Origin: Linnemannia elongata
Lineage: Eukaryota; Mortierellomycota; Mortierellomycetes; Mortierellales; Mortierellaceae
Assembly (NCBI GenBank): GCA_036320915.1
Contig: JAXBDG010000016.1
Span: 310,001 to 374,000, forward strand
DNA length: 64,000 nt
Reading direction: 5' to 3'
A model generated the notes under the pieces. The model was given only the letters and a program-made list of their open reading frames with translations, had not been told where the DNA came from and did no database searches. Positions 23,305 to 34,435 of this stretch are shown here, piece after piece. Position 1 is the stretch's first letter. Every line of letters starts with the position of its first letter. The translations under genes and the position numbers were made by a program.

Positions 23305-24357
23305 TTAATTTTGACTCATCGTCAACAAGGTATCCAGACGAGGCACACTCGACCAGTTGCACAAGACCTTGGAGCAGAGTGATATCCAACGCTGTCGTCT
23401 GCTCACACTTGGAAATGAAGCAAGATAGTAAACTGCGGTATGTGTCACGGTCAAGGACGGACCAACAAGAACGATCTCGGTGACTACATCAGATGTCTTG
23501 AGTGGGTTGTCAGCGAACACTCTGACCAACTGCTCAACGAGCCATCGATATCGGTCCTGCAAGATGGGCTCAATGAGTCGATTCCATTCCTTCTCTCAGT
23601 TGTCGAGGGGCGAATCCTGCGAGAATTCGCTGGCCGGGTCTGGCCGCAACTGTCCTGGAGCCTTGAGGAGGAGGTTACAACAGTAGGCAAGTTGCGGGGT
23701 CTTGTCGACACGAGCAAGTTGCTTGGGCAGGTCAGTCTTGTAGATGGGTTTGGCAACGTTCTCGGGGAAGATGTTCATGCGGATTGAGACATCCGCAGCA
23801 GGGCTCGATCGTACCTGGGTAACTGGGACATCGAGCATGGCGAATGATGTTTTAATAAGATCCTCTAGGGAGTGCATTCCTAGCGAGACAGACACGGCGC
23901 TACGGTCAGGTGCGGCAGATTGGATGCGTCCCTCAGCTCCAACAAGTGTAACTGGCGCTGGTGAGGCTGCTGAAGTGAGAGCAGTCTCTTTGACTTTGGA
24001 GTCTCTCTTGAAAAGTCGTGACAAACGTTTTCTCAATCCGACCTTCGACGAACGGCTTGAGGAGACCGACATGGCATCGCTAGCGCCACCTGGTCCATGA
24101 TTATCCTCCGTAACATCATTCCTTGTGGTGCGATGACCAAGGGAGCTCAAAAAGTTAGCAAGCTCGAGCTGAATGGCTGCCAACCCTTGAGCGTTTGTCA
24201 GAGCATCTCCTGACTTTGATGACACACGCCTAAGCGATGCAGTATGCTCGAGCTGAGAAAGGGATTGCTGTCTTTCGAAAGCTATTTCTAAGTCCCCACA
24301 AGACGCCGAGGAGGGTGGAGAGGGAGGAAAATTGCCTTGGGGTGGCGAAGATGGCAT
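23305..24357 (-). pseudogene. Truncated Mortierella-type repeat (ARM/NACHT-like) protein, N-terminal part
   Basis: The frame starts at the ATG at 24357 (MPSSPPQGNF) and runs through a Ser-rich head, LRKRLSRLFKRDSK, and the conserved linker MNIFPENVAKPIYKTDLP...LAYCCNLLLK. It is broken three ways: an in-frame TGA at 23598-23596, with the same frame continuing as EKEWNRLIEPILQDRYRWL; a single-base loss near 23443, after which the next frame reads YRSLLSCFISKCEQTTALD and ITLLQGLVQLVECASSGYL; and loss of everything past about 23310, where a family member would go on for hundreds of residues. I recognise the pattern as the head of a large repeat-protein family expanded in Mortierella, often with NACHT, WD40 or pentapeptide repeats. 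That family assignment is from memory and moderate. Confidence 0.65.
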
Positions 24358-25959
24358 GGTTACAACTATAAACACCAAGCATGGAAGGCCTCGGTCAACA
24401 GTCTGAGCAACCTTACAGAAATCAATCGATCAAAATAAATCTCTCCTCTTTTTACACTGCGTTGGCTTGAAGTGTGGTTTGCTTGGTGAAGAGTTGCGGA
24501 GAAGCTGATAAGCGGATGAGTGGCTGGTATGAGAGTGCGAAGGTATCTATAAAGTATGTGCAACGTTAGGGGAGATTTGTAAACTAGATGGCATTTCATG
24601 ACCAGATATGCATGGGATGATCGAGCATTATTCATCTTCTTTACCTAAGAGGTAACAAATGGCTCTTTTATTGTTCTTTTAGTTGTTGGGATGGGCTAGG
24701 CTTGTGTTTGGCAGGCGAGGCTTGTTGGTTTATCTCTACAAGATATCGGTTAGAATCGTGTTTAGCTAAAGAACGGCTGTCAGTTGCACGTTTCGTTTGT
24801 TGTATTTGTTCTCTCAAACTTACTGAGTGTATAGATGGCGAAAAGTTGTCTTGCCCTAAATATCATATGTATTTCCAACGCCGAACGGGTTAGCACCATC
24901 AAGTCAAGAAGCAAAGAGCAATTGAAGAGACTTCCCACGTCCTGTTTTTCCACACGATCTTTCCCTTACCTTGGCACCGGTTTATTGTTTGCCAAGATAA
25001 GTCCCGACGACGAGGGCTCTTGATGGATTCGTTATTCCTAGTAGGAGGAAATATCTAATTGCGTTTCAATCGTGTATTAGAATTATGCGAAAGTCTTGCT
25101 CTCCTTCCTAGATACAGCGACACATACATCGATGCACACCCGACTTGTTGAGAAAAACTTAACCCGGTGCTCGTTGGGTCGAACGCTTTTCTTTTTTTTT
25201 GTGTTGCGGTGTGTTCTCGGTAGACGTGGACGAGAAGGTAACGGTCTGACTGTGTAATCGGCAGAAGCGAAGTAATGAGATGGTGAATGAACGGACAAGG
25301 TGAATGAACAAAGGCAAGACAAATGAACAATCGCAAGGTGAATTCACAATGTGAGCAACGTGCTTAATGTCGAATCGAGAGGTGTGAGTAACAAAGAAAA
25401 TGAGTTAAGAATGGCGGTGGGGGGGTTTGCGGATTGTGGTGGAGGGGATGATAACCGGAAGTGAGCCAACGAGAAAGAAAAAAAAAAAAGAAAAGTCGAG
25501 CTCTATGTTATCCCCTCGCTTTTTTACCCCTACCCTTTATTGTGCTGCCTCGACTATATCCCATTCATGCATGCACCATCCACCCCACTGTATCTTCTTT
25601 TGGATAACGAAAACGGTTATTTGAATTTTAAACATAGAAAACAAGGACCAAGCAATTCTAAACATTGGTCTCCGGAAGGCCAAGGTGTGAAGTATGTAAT
25701 TCGGAGGCAGTAGCCGGGCCTTGTTCAAGTATTCACAACCTTTTCGCAAGTTATATAGCCCATGGAACGGTACGCGTCTTCTTTTCAGGCACAGCACTGA
25801 CCGCAAGCTCGGTGAGACCGATTTGATCAACGACGAACGCTAGTTATCGAACGCTATATAGAAAAAGCCTTTACTAGAGCACTTGCTCTGCAGCAGGTAG
25901 AGAGGGATCTTTTCATTCAATATCGATGCCTAGCATATTGATCGACCACTCCCGTATGC
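24358..25959. other. Intergenic, no supported gene
   Basis: This is the 5' flank of the broken repeat-protein gene and the 3' flank of the F-box gene. No coherent frame was found, and A-runs near 25190 and 25475 produce artefact open frames. Confidence 0.5.
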
Positions 25960-27675
25960 TTAGTAGTCGACCATATCACCGCCCTTATCTTCGCCATCAT
26001 CCCCATCATCTTCCTCATGATCCACCGGCCCTTCCTCGAACACAACCTCACTCGATCCAAGAATATGTCCCTCATCTACAACATCCTCCGAGTCCTCCGA
26101 GTCAGAAAAGTAATAATCGTACTCGGCAGCTTCCTCATGGTCCCCCTCCATCTCCTCGTTATCAGTCTCCTCCTTGTCTTGAAGAGCATCGAACGCCCAC
26201 GGGCTGTTCTGACTATCTGGATCCGGTCTCTCCTGATCCGGCACCTCAATTCCAGACTCTCGTAAATCTTTCGCCACCGCCTTGTGCTGGTCCCAGACAG
26301 AGTGGAAAATGCCTTCGACCTTGATCAAGTTAGGCCAATGCTTTTTGATCCAGCCTAATTCCCGGTTCCCGATATTTTGGTCAGTGTTGTCCATGTTCAC
26401 AAACGTCAGCTTACGCATCATCCCCATGCACGCTAGGCCCAGGTCGAGTTGAAACTGTAGTCCTGCAGGGGGCCTTGGATTAAAACAGCTAATGTCCAGA
26501 ATCTCCAAGTCCGCCAGTTTCCCCAACGCCTTGAATGTCGCCTCGTGCTCGCTGTTATATTTCGTACCCCAGAGCATAGACGTTCTGAAGTGAACTCGCA
26601 GTTGTTTCAATCGGAGAGCCACCCAAGGCCTTCCAACCTCCACATCGCTCATCAAGATGTACGGAACTTTCAATGTCTCCAAGACGGGGCAGCCAACCAG
26701 AACTCCCTGCGCCATCCAGCCCTTAACCGAAAAACAATCCGCCAAATCCAGGGATCGCAAGGTCCGAAAATGTTGCTCCATCGCTCGAAATGTCTTCGAG
26801 AAAATAGCGGTTCCACAAAACGCCAGCAGCTCAAGTTGGCTCAGCGAGTTGAGAATCCTGCTGAGGTCGTTAGGGTAGGGGATCCCGCATCCGTCCATCT
26901 GTAGCTTGCGGAGGTTCGGGCACGCTGCTGGAATCCGGTCACAGAACTGCTGGATGGGGAAGAACATGTCGCGACAGACGGTCCACTTAAGATGTTGGAG
27001 GTGGGGACACTGGCAGACCAAGTCAACCTGCGTTTGGGTGCTGAGGCCTTTGGCGTCCTTGATGGTGAGATCCCGAATGTGTGGAAATGTTCTTGTTGTA
27101 TCGATGGGGATGTCGGTGAAGCATTCGTAGCGGGTGGAGAAGCTCTTGATACGCTGCAGGACCTTCATCAAAGTCTCGACCTGTTCCTGATCCTCGTACT
27201 TGCCCTGGCTCGACTCGTATCGATTCAAATTCGGACATGCCTCGGACACTGCTCGGAGAAATTCTGTCGAGGGAGAATTCTGCCGATCGAAGCCAAGAAA
27301 GATGCGTTCGATCAAGGGGTTGTGGCGGACAAGGCTGGTGAGCTCGGTCCAGATAGTGTCCTGTTGCTTGGAAAAGACGTCTCCATGGACGACCAGAGTC
27401 TTGAGGCGTGTGCACTGATCGAGAAAGGGAGCAAGTCCGACGGTGGTCTTGAGGGTAAGAGACTTGACCCAGAAGGCATTCTTGATGAGGGAGGGGAGGG
27501 AGGGAAAGTCCTTTGCGGTGGCCCAGTCTTCTTGGGCGGTGATGGTGCGGAATATGAGAGGAGTAAATGACTGGTTCCACTGGCGGCAGACCGTGAGGCA
27601 GATGACGACGTCCTGATTAGTCAAGTAGGGGGCAATGTAAAGGAGGATTTCTGGCAGCAGAAGCGGGCTGTCCAT
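25960..27675 (-). CDS. F-box protein with LRR-like repeats
   Basis: Single exon, 571 aa. Residues about 5-45 form an F-box (LLPEILLYIAPYLTNQDVVI then CLTVCRQWNQSFTPLIFRTI), which would bind Skp1 of an SCF ubiquitin ligase. Residues about 90-480 contain irregular leucine-rich repeats of the type LRSLDLADC, LRKLQMDGCG and LEILDISCF, likely the substrate-binding part. The last 80 residues are strongly acidic (DKEETDNEEMEGDHEEAAEY...). The architecture matches the large F-box/LRR family of Mortierellaceae. The target is unknown. The first ATG is used. Confidence 0.9.
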   Translation of the reverse strand: MDSPLLLPEILLYIAPYLTNQDVVICLTVCRQWNQSFTPLIFRTITAQEDWATAKDFPSLPSLIKNAFWVKSLTLKTTVGLAPFLDQCTRLKTLVVHGDVFSKQQDTIWTELTSLVRHNPLIERIFLGFDRQNSPSTEFLRAVSEACPNLNRYESSQGKYEDQEQVETLMKVLQRIKSFSTRYECFTDIPIDTTRTFPHIRDLTIKDAKGLSTQTQVDLVCQCPHLQHLKWTVCRDMFFPIQQFCDRIPAACPNLRKLQMDGCGIPYPNDLSRILNSLSQLELLAFCGTAIFSKTFRAMEQHFRTLRSLDLADCFSVKGWMAQGVLVGCPVLETLKVPYILMSDVEVGRPWVALRLKQLRVHFRTSMLWGTKYNSEHEATFKALGKLADLEILDISCFNPRPPAGLQFQLDLGLACMGMMRKLTFVNMDNTDQNIGNRELGWIKKHWPNLIKVEGIFHSVWDQHKAVAKDLRESGIEVPDQERPDPDSQNSPWAFDALQDKEETDNEEMEGDHEEAAEYDYYFSDSEDSEDVVDEGHILGSSEVVFEEGPVDHEEDDGDDGEDKGGDMVDY

Positions 27676-29305
27676 CGGTGTGGGTAGGGATGTATCGTCT
27701 TATTTTCTTGTTGTTGTTATTTGAGTTGCAATGGATGCTTTGTGGATGGAAGGCTGAACAAGGGAGGGTTAGGTGATGATCGTGGATGTGGTTTGTGTGG
27801 GTTGGACAGTGAGGAGGAATGCGGTGAGGGGAGGAGGTTGGGAAAAAAGAAAAGGAAAAGAAATAGAAAGAAGATAGCAAGTTAAAAACAACAAAATAAA
27901 CAACAAACACAACAGATTGTCTTTCAGTGTGCGTATCGAACGTGCTTATAACCTAAGGGCATTTACACATGTACACGTATCTCTAACTCTTATTCTCTCT
28001 ATAGTTTATTCGGTGCGATTGTCCTTTGCCAGTAGGAGAATGTAGTATTACTATTGCCTTTGAATGTTTTCCTTTTAACGACGACCACTGTATACGTGTG
28101 ATCAGTGAGCGACTCAAGTAAAGTTATCATCGATGGGACTAATGATGCCTGGGTGGGATCGACCTTCTGTCTTTCTTTCTGTTAGCTGTCAACCTTCTTG
28201 ATGGTGCGAGAAGGGCGCCACTATGGTGTGGCTCGACTATCAAGAACTGCCTTCTTGAAGATGATGTGTGGCGAACATTGATTTGACTGTGCACAGGGCC
28301 GGAATGTGACTTGCGTCCATTCTTTTTTTTACTTTGGAAATTATCCAATGAGGGCGCATTTCTTACGAACAGGCGACCCTCCTTTTTTGCGATACACATC
28401 CAGAACATGCCTGTGTATGACCTTCAGCTCATCCGAACTGCTCGATTCATGGTGTCTTTCAACACCACCGCGCAAGGCTCACTCTAAAAATTGGTGGCAA
28501 TTAGCATCAATTATCCTTGGTTTGCATCTCCTCTTTCACTCACCTTCTATCTCCGAAATTAGAGCCGCAGAAGAGCGAGCGAATACACAGTGGAGCAAAA
28601 CCACAACTCGTCATTCACTCCCCCTTCTCATCTGTTCATAAAGTGCCCTCTCACCACCTTGGACCATACGAAAAAGAGTGCAGCCAACTCCTTTTGCGCT
28701 CTCATTACATCCTTCATCCTCTTACCAACAAAGGTTCCCTCTCTTTTCCTTCCGCGCTAAAGGATTTTTCACCTCTCTTTTTGCCAACCCTCGTTCTTAC
28801 AATTCACGTACCGCTGTCGTGAAAAAGACATTCGCCATCAAAGATCAAACGCGCCCACCTCATATCGTTCTCGATTTCTTTGTCTAAGAAAACACTCTGA
28901 CTTTTTTCGTTGTCGATCTGCACATATGCATAGAGTGTCATCCCTTGTTGCTTGTTTGCCAACCTCCCATGACGCGAAACAAAAAAAAACCACGGTTCTA
29001 CGAAACCAGTGGCACCATATACATATCGTCATGAAAATCCACGTTCATCAACCTGACCAGTTCTGTCACCATGCTTTTGTGTCCTCTCCTCTTTGTGAGG
29101 GTTTCTTTGACATATCAATAAAACGCGTCCATAAAAACGCCCCCTCCTTCAGCCTGTCGCCTTTTTTTTTCATTCTCCAACAAAAAGTAATCCCTTTCTT
29201 CCCTCACAAGCACTCTCATACAGAAACACACACGAATACCCTAACGCTCTAACAAATACAGCACCCAGTCACACCTTCACAAACACATACAAGCAAGAAA
29301 AGACA
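27676..29305. other. Divergent promoter region of the F-box gene (-) and 29306 gene (+)
   Basis: 1.6 kb without a supported gene. The right half is CT-rich on the plus strand. An ATAAAAACG TATA-like box at 29131-29139 lies about 170 bp before the ATG at 29306. Confidence 0.5.
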
Positions 29306-31383
29306 ATGGCCACCAACAACAACAATGACGACAACACTTCGCGCTATCAGTGCTTCGTCGAAATGCATCCATCCGGAATTCGAAACTCACGCCACTTCCA
29401 AGTGCCTGCTACCATCCACCCCTTTCATGGCCCCATCGTCGAACTTGAACTCTTTCATCTGTGGCTAGGCGATACTGAGGATCGCCCGATGTATTTTTTC
29501 CGTGGACCTCGTACGCGTCACCTGGTCAACGTTTATTGGTGAGTCAAGCCTCCTGCGTTCATTTCCTTTCCAGCTTATTTTTCCTATTGATAAAGGAAAA
29601 AAATATTGGCGCGCCTTTTTGTTTGCCCACTCTACCGATTCTTATAATTTTTTCTGATACCGTACCATTCTCCAGGGATCCTCCGCTAGGAGAATTCATC
29701 CGCTACCACCACAACGAAGTCCTCTACTTCTACTACAGCGTCATCACCCCCGAGGACGGTGACACCTCCAACCCACACGCCGATCGCTGTCAAGACCCAT
29801 CTGACAACCATTCCACCCCATCCCCTCCACCCATTTCTGTCGGCAGTACCCGCTCAAGTTCCTCTTCCCCGATCCCTCTTTATGCCGAAAAGAACAAGAA
29901 TACCTCACCCAGCCTCTCACCGTCCAAACGCGCCACCGATCGCCGCCGCTGCCGTCATCGCGACCCCACTAGATATCTTTGGAAGCTAGTCACCTATTCG
30001 GGTGGACTCGAAGCGCACTTACAGAATCAAAGACAACAGCGACAGCAAAAGCTGAAAATGGTGCAGCTGCAGCAGCAGCGGCAGGCACCCTTGGCAGTGT
30101 ACATGTATGACCATGGGTCCTCACACCAACAGCAGCAATCTGCTCAGCAGCAGCAGCACCGGTCTCCTCAGCAACCACAACATTACCACTCCCCTCAGAA
30201 TCATCAGTCGCAGTCTCAGTCTCTTCAACAGGAACAGCACCTGCATCCTTCAAACCGTGCACCTATTCTCGCCCAGTCCTTCACTCACTACGGTCGGAGA
30301 TTCAACTATCATTATCAGAGCCACAACCAGGGTTACAACCAGCAGAGTCATAGTCATGGGTACTATCACCCGAGCCAAGCTCAAAACCAGCACCAGCAAT
30401 GTTCAAGTTACAGCCAGGGCCAAGGCCAGTATTACAACCAAACTCATACCTCCAATACCCACGGCAAGCACGGCCAGGGTCACAGCCCCATTCAGAGTTA
30501 CGCCTATCCAGTCCAATCCAACAACTTCAATCAGACCTACAACGACCAAGCGCCGACCAACTACCTCAACCAGGCAACCAATTACGCTCAAACTCTCAAC
30601 CAGTTACAAGAGTTCAATTACCAATCACCGGCAGGGGACCGGTTGGTTCAAGAGCATCTGGAAGAATGCAGATGGAGGGCAGTCAAGTTTGAAACTTATT
30701 TGAATGACTTGCACTCGAAGCTCGGTGGACGAACTTCGACTGTGCCTCATCCTCCTCCTACTATTGCTGCTGTTGCTACTCAAGTACGGGACATTCTTAT
30801 GGCTGGCGATAATAGACGTAGTCAGGGACGGGGGCAGGGCATATCAGAGAGTGAGCAAGTGGAGAGGGAAGATGAGACCGAGATGAAAAAGGAGGAGGAT
30901 GGAAAAGGAGAGACCGAACAGAAGGTGGAAATGGAAAATGAGAACGAAGAGGAGAAGAAGCAAGAGGAGAAGAAGCAAAAGGAGAGAGAAAAAGAGGGAG
31001 AAGAAGCCTTGGTTCGGAGAGGGTCTCAGGAGTTTCTCAAGAGGAAGCGATCGATTGACGCGTCGAATGAGGAGAAGGAAGATGAGGACAAAGTTGAGAT
31101 CAAACAAAAGGCCCTTTCGGATGATGACCGAACTGCATTGCAGAGAAAGCCCCAGGATAGTTCTGATACAATTCGATCGATCGAGGATGAAGCTGAAAAG
31201 ACGGAGCACAAAGCCAAACGGTCTAAGAAAAATACGAACAACATCTCTCGTGGTCACACACGTGAGAATTCACCTGCCACAAGTGTTGTTGAGCCCGTAG
31301 TCAAACGAACTCGATCTCCGTCTTCGGTTTCTTCTATGACTCGGGTATCTTCAACTTCAGGTACTATGCGCTATCGTAGGTAG
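29306..31383 (+). CDS. Gln/His-rich low-complexity protein, family of 33221
   Basis: Exons 29306..29538 and 29676..31383 give 646 aa; the intron (GTGAGT...TCCAG) is phase 2. The compact N-terminal domain (about 12-105) reads YQCFVEMHPSGIRNSRHFQV, then MYFFRGPRTRHLVNVYW and, across the intron, DPPLGEFIRYHHNEVLYFYY. The same layout and intron phase are found in the minus-strand gene at 33221 and, more weakly, in the one at 3785. Residues about 200-370 are Gln, His, Ser, Tyr and Asn-rich (prion-like composition). Residues about 440-560 are a Lys/Glu-rich predicted coiled coil (EEEKKQEEKKQKEREKEGEE). The C-terminus is Ser/Arg/Thr-rich with basic clusters (KRSKK, KRTRS) that could be nuclear signals. 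Function unknown. Confidence 0.8.
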
Positions 31384-32179
31384 TTAGTCTATTTTCATTT
31401 TTTGTTATGTATCTTTATGGGGGGGGGGCGGGTTTGGATTTGTCGATATTAATAAAAACGAGTTGAAAAAAGACTTACTTCGATGACGCGATATGTCAAC
31501 AACAAAACCAGAAAAAGAGTGGTAAGCGCTGAAGCAAACAGATTAGAGGAGGATCTAAAGGATGGGTGAATGAAATGGCGAATACGTTAATGCCAATTGA
31601 CCGCGTCTATTTTTTTATTTTTTTTTTATTTTTAGCTTGTACCCCTGGATCGAACAAAACCGAACAAGGGGGCGAAGAAAGTCTAGACTGATCATGGTCT
31701 TCTTTTTTGTATCCTGTGCCACGTTTTCTGACACTGCTTTTCTCGATGCCATAAAAAAAAGGCACCGGTCGCTCGATATTTTCCTACTTTCTTTTTGTTT
31801 GTTCTTTATGCTTTCTTTAAACTTCTTCGACATTACACAGGTATTTTTTTTGTATGAATTTTCCCTAATCGATTGTTGGCAAGTTGCAATGAAAGAATCG
31901 GGAGGCTGGCCTTTTTGACGGGCTGCGCGTATTCTCGTCCTGTTTTTCATGAAATAAAATATTCTTTATTGTACACTTTTGAACCCTTTGGATGTGTTGG
32001 TTGATAGTAGTTGAAAGGGATGTGGACAAAAAGAAAAATAAACTTGAGGCGAGAGTTGATACTGAGAGGTTGGTTGGGGTGTATGAAAAATGAAAGGAAA
32101 TGAAGCGCTGCGTGTCAGTTCCCCCAAAAAAAATACTACCAACGAAAAGAAAACGACTAACACGAAAAGAAATCATGTC
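31384..32179. other. Convergent 3' regions
   Basis: 3' flanks of the plus gene ending at 31383 and the minus gene ending at 32180. It contains a G-run near 31425, T/A-runs near 31615-31635 and AATAAA-like signals on both strands (31450, 31955). No gene is seen. Confidence 0.6.
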
Positions 32180-33221
32180 TCAATGATCAGGCGATGGCGA
32201 ATGGGGCTGAGGATCCCGACGAGCGTAAAACCTCGCAGAAGGAGAGGGCGAACGCGACACCCCATCATCTTCTGACAGCTGATCCACATAATCCCGAGGT
32301 GACCGAGGGCTTCCAGAGCCAGAACCAGAACCAGAACTAGTAGTTCCACTCTTAGCAGACCCTTGGCGCTCTTCGTCGGAATGGGAATTGACCTCCTCAA
32401 GGGATGCAAGTGATCTATCGTCTTCGCAGGTGCCGTCTCGGATGGCAATAAGCCTGGCAATAATCTTATCTGCGTTGTAGGTTACCAAATGTACGAGATC
32501 GTCCAATGCAGCCCTGACGCGATCGCCACTTGATTGTCTATGAACTGGGTTCGAGTGTTCATAGGCTGTTGAATGTCCGAGACCTTGATACGATACCCCG
32601 TAAGGGAGATTTCCCGAGTAATGATAATTAGGGTTTGAGGATGCTGGACCTAGGCTCTGGTTCAGGTACTGCTGCTTTTGTTGTTGCTGTTGCTGTGCAG
32701 CTTGAAATTCGATCTGTCGCTGTGGAAGATACGTTTGACTAGGAGCGGGTGTCACACACTGAGAACAGGTGCATGTCTGACCGACAGGGTATTGGTTGCT
32801 GTTGCTATTGTTGGTATTGTTAAAGGCCTCGCTGTAGTAAAGGAATCGGTCCGGGTAAAAGTGAACATGACCTCCTTCGAAACTGTTTCTACAAAAAGAA
32901 GAATGGTCGAGCAACCCCAAATGCGAGGCATTGTATATTAGACAAACTTATGGTATACAATCTACACAAGAGAGTGAGAGACGAGATAACTTACTCATTG
33001 ACTGGAACAGGCATGGTTCCAAAGGAATCGAAAAAGAGGGCGATATCGTATGGTTGCTTCAATTCGCGGTAGATGTCCTCCATCAGGACATACCAGGTTT
33101 GGGATCCGGTAGAGCAGCGAGCGGGAACCGAGTAGATAGGTCGGCGGCCTGGTTGGTGGGTTTGCACGCGGACGATGCGTTGGTAGAGTGTGTTACTGTT
33201 ATTGTAGTTATTGTCCGACAT
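32180..33221 (-). CDS. Low-complexity protein, paralogue of 29306
   Basis: Exons 33221..32995 and 32888..32180 give 311 aa; the intron (GTAAGT...TTGTAG) is phase 2. The N-terminal domain (about 12-100) reads TLYQRIVRVQTHQPGRRPIY, VLMEDIYRELKQPYDIALFF and, across the intron, HVHFYPDRFLYYSEAF, parallel to the 29306 protein. A Gln/Asn-rich middle with a poly-Gln run follows, then a short helix (RVRAALDDLVHLVTYNADKI) and a Ser/Gly/Pro-rich acidic tail. The two related genes point towards each other across 0.8 kb, so an inverted tandem duplication is a reasonable inference. Function unknown. Confidence 0.8.
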
Positions 33222-34435
33222 GATTGTCTATATTTTTTTTTTTGGGTGTGGGCGTATGTTTTGAAGGGATGCTGATTAGGAGGGGGAGGGTATGTGATTG
33301 ATGCAAGTAGGCTTGAAAAAAGAGAAAATAGGGGAAGAGAAAAAAAAAGACAGGCGAGCATGGGGTAAAATAACATTGATCTCTCTGTGTGGATAAGAAA
33401 ATCTACCACAATGACTGGGGAACTGACAAAGAGCGATAACACAGCTATAGTTGACGACAATGGGAGAGATGAGTAGACGGGGCGCAAAGGAGTAAACCGC
33501 AAGTGTTATATTGCCGGAAATTTATGTGAGATGCACACAAAAAGCCACAGTGGCACCAAGACAGAGACACATGGTCATCTCACTCCACCCATTCTCAGTA
33601 CAAAGAAATCCATTCATATTGACAACTGTGGTAATTATGAGAGTGTGCAATACAATATTGTCGAAAGAAGGTTCTTCTCGCTGGTATAGGCAGCACCTGA
33701 ACGCCACGATGTGGAAACAATTCTGAATCGTTACAGGGGTATTACGCAAAACAAATGGGAGACAAAGTATACCCAAGAGGCCTCGCCTCCAACAAAACCA
33801 TGTAAAATGCAAAGAAAAAGTGCAGTTAACAATCACGACAGGTACGAATCGCGCTTGACCAAACCGCGGCCAAACCAATAGAACCATCGCTCATCTCATG
33901 AAAGAAAATGACGCGTTCAAGAACAACAACATGCCATATCCTGTAGGTCTGAATTTTTTTCATAAACTCAGCAGCCAAACAGTAGCGACAGAAGGACTGC
34001 ATATCCCTTTGCACTTGTCTTTCATTTTTCAAAAGGAATGCCCCACCTCGTATTATCTTTACTATATTAGAGAGCCTACTCGTCCTCCAAATATAATACA
34101 CAAAAATGGCCGCTGATAACATGGGTAATCTCATTGGCAATTGGGAAGAAAAAAATGTCAACCATCCTTATCGAACGCAATTTTAAACATTCTGTAACAT
34201 CCAAAAAGATGACATAAAGATCCACAATTCTCATTGGGATCATCCAAGTGCAGTTTTTTGTTGTTTCTTTAATGCTCATAAATCTGTTGTGTGTATGTGT
34301 TGTCGTCATCCATGCTACCCAAAAACCACAGTTCAAACTTGCCAGAAAGAGAGGTAATATGGAATATGTACCTCCTAACTGCGCCATAACCGTTCCCCTG
34401 AATCCCGAAATACTTCAATCTTGCCTTGTTCAGAA
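33222..34435. other. Intergenic, no supported gene
   Basis: Promoter side of the minus gene at 33221 and 3' flank of U1-C. AT-rich, with no coherent frame, splice-linked exons or RNA gene that I recognise. Confidence 0.5.
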
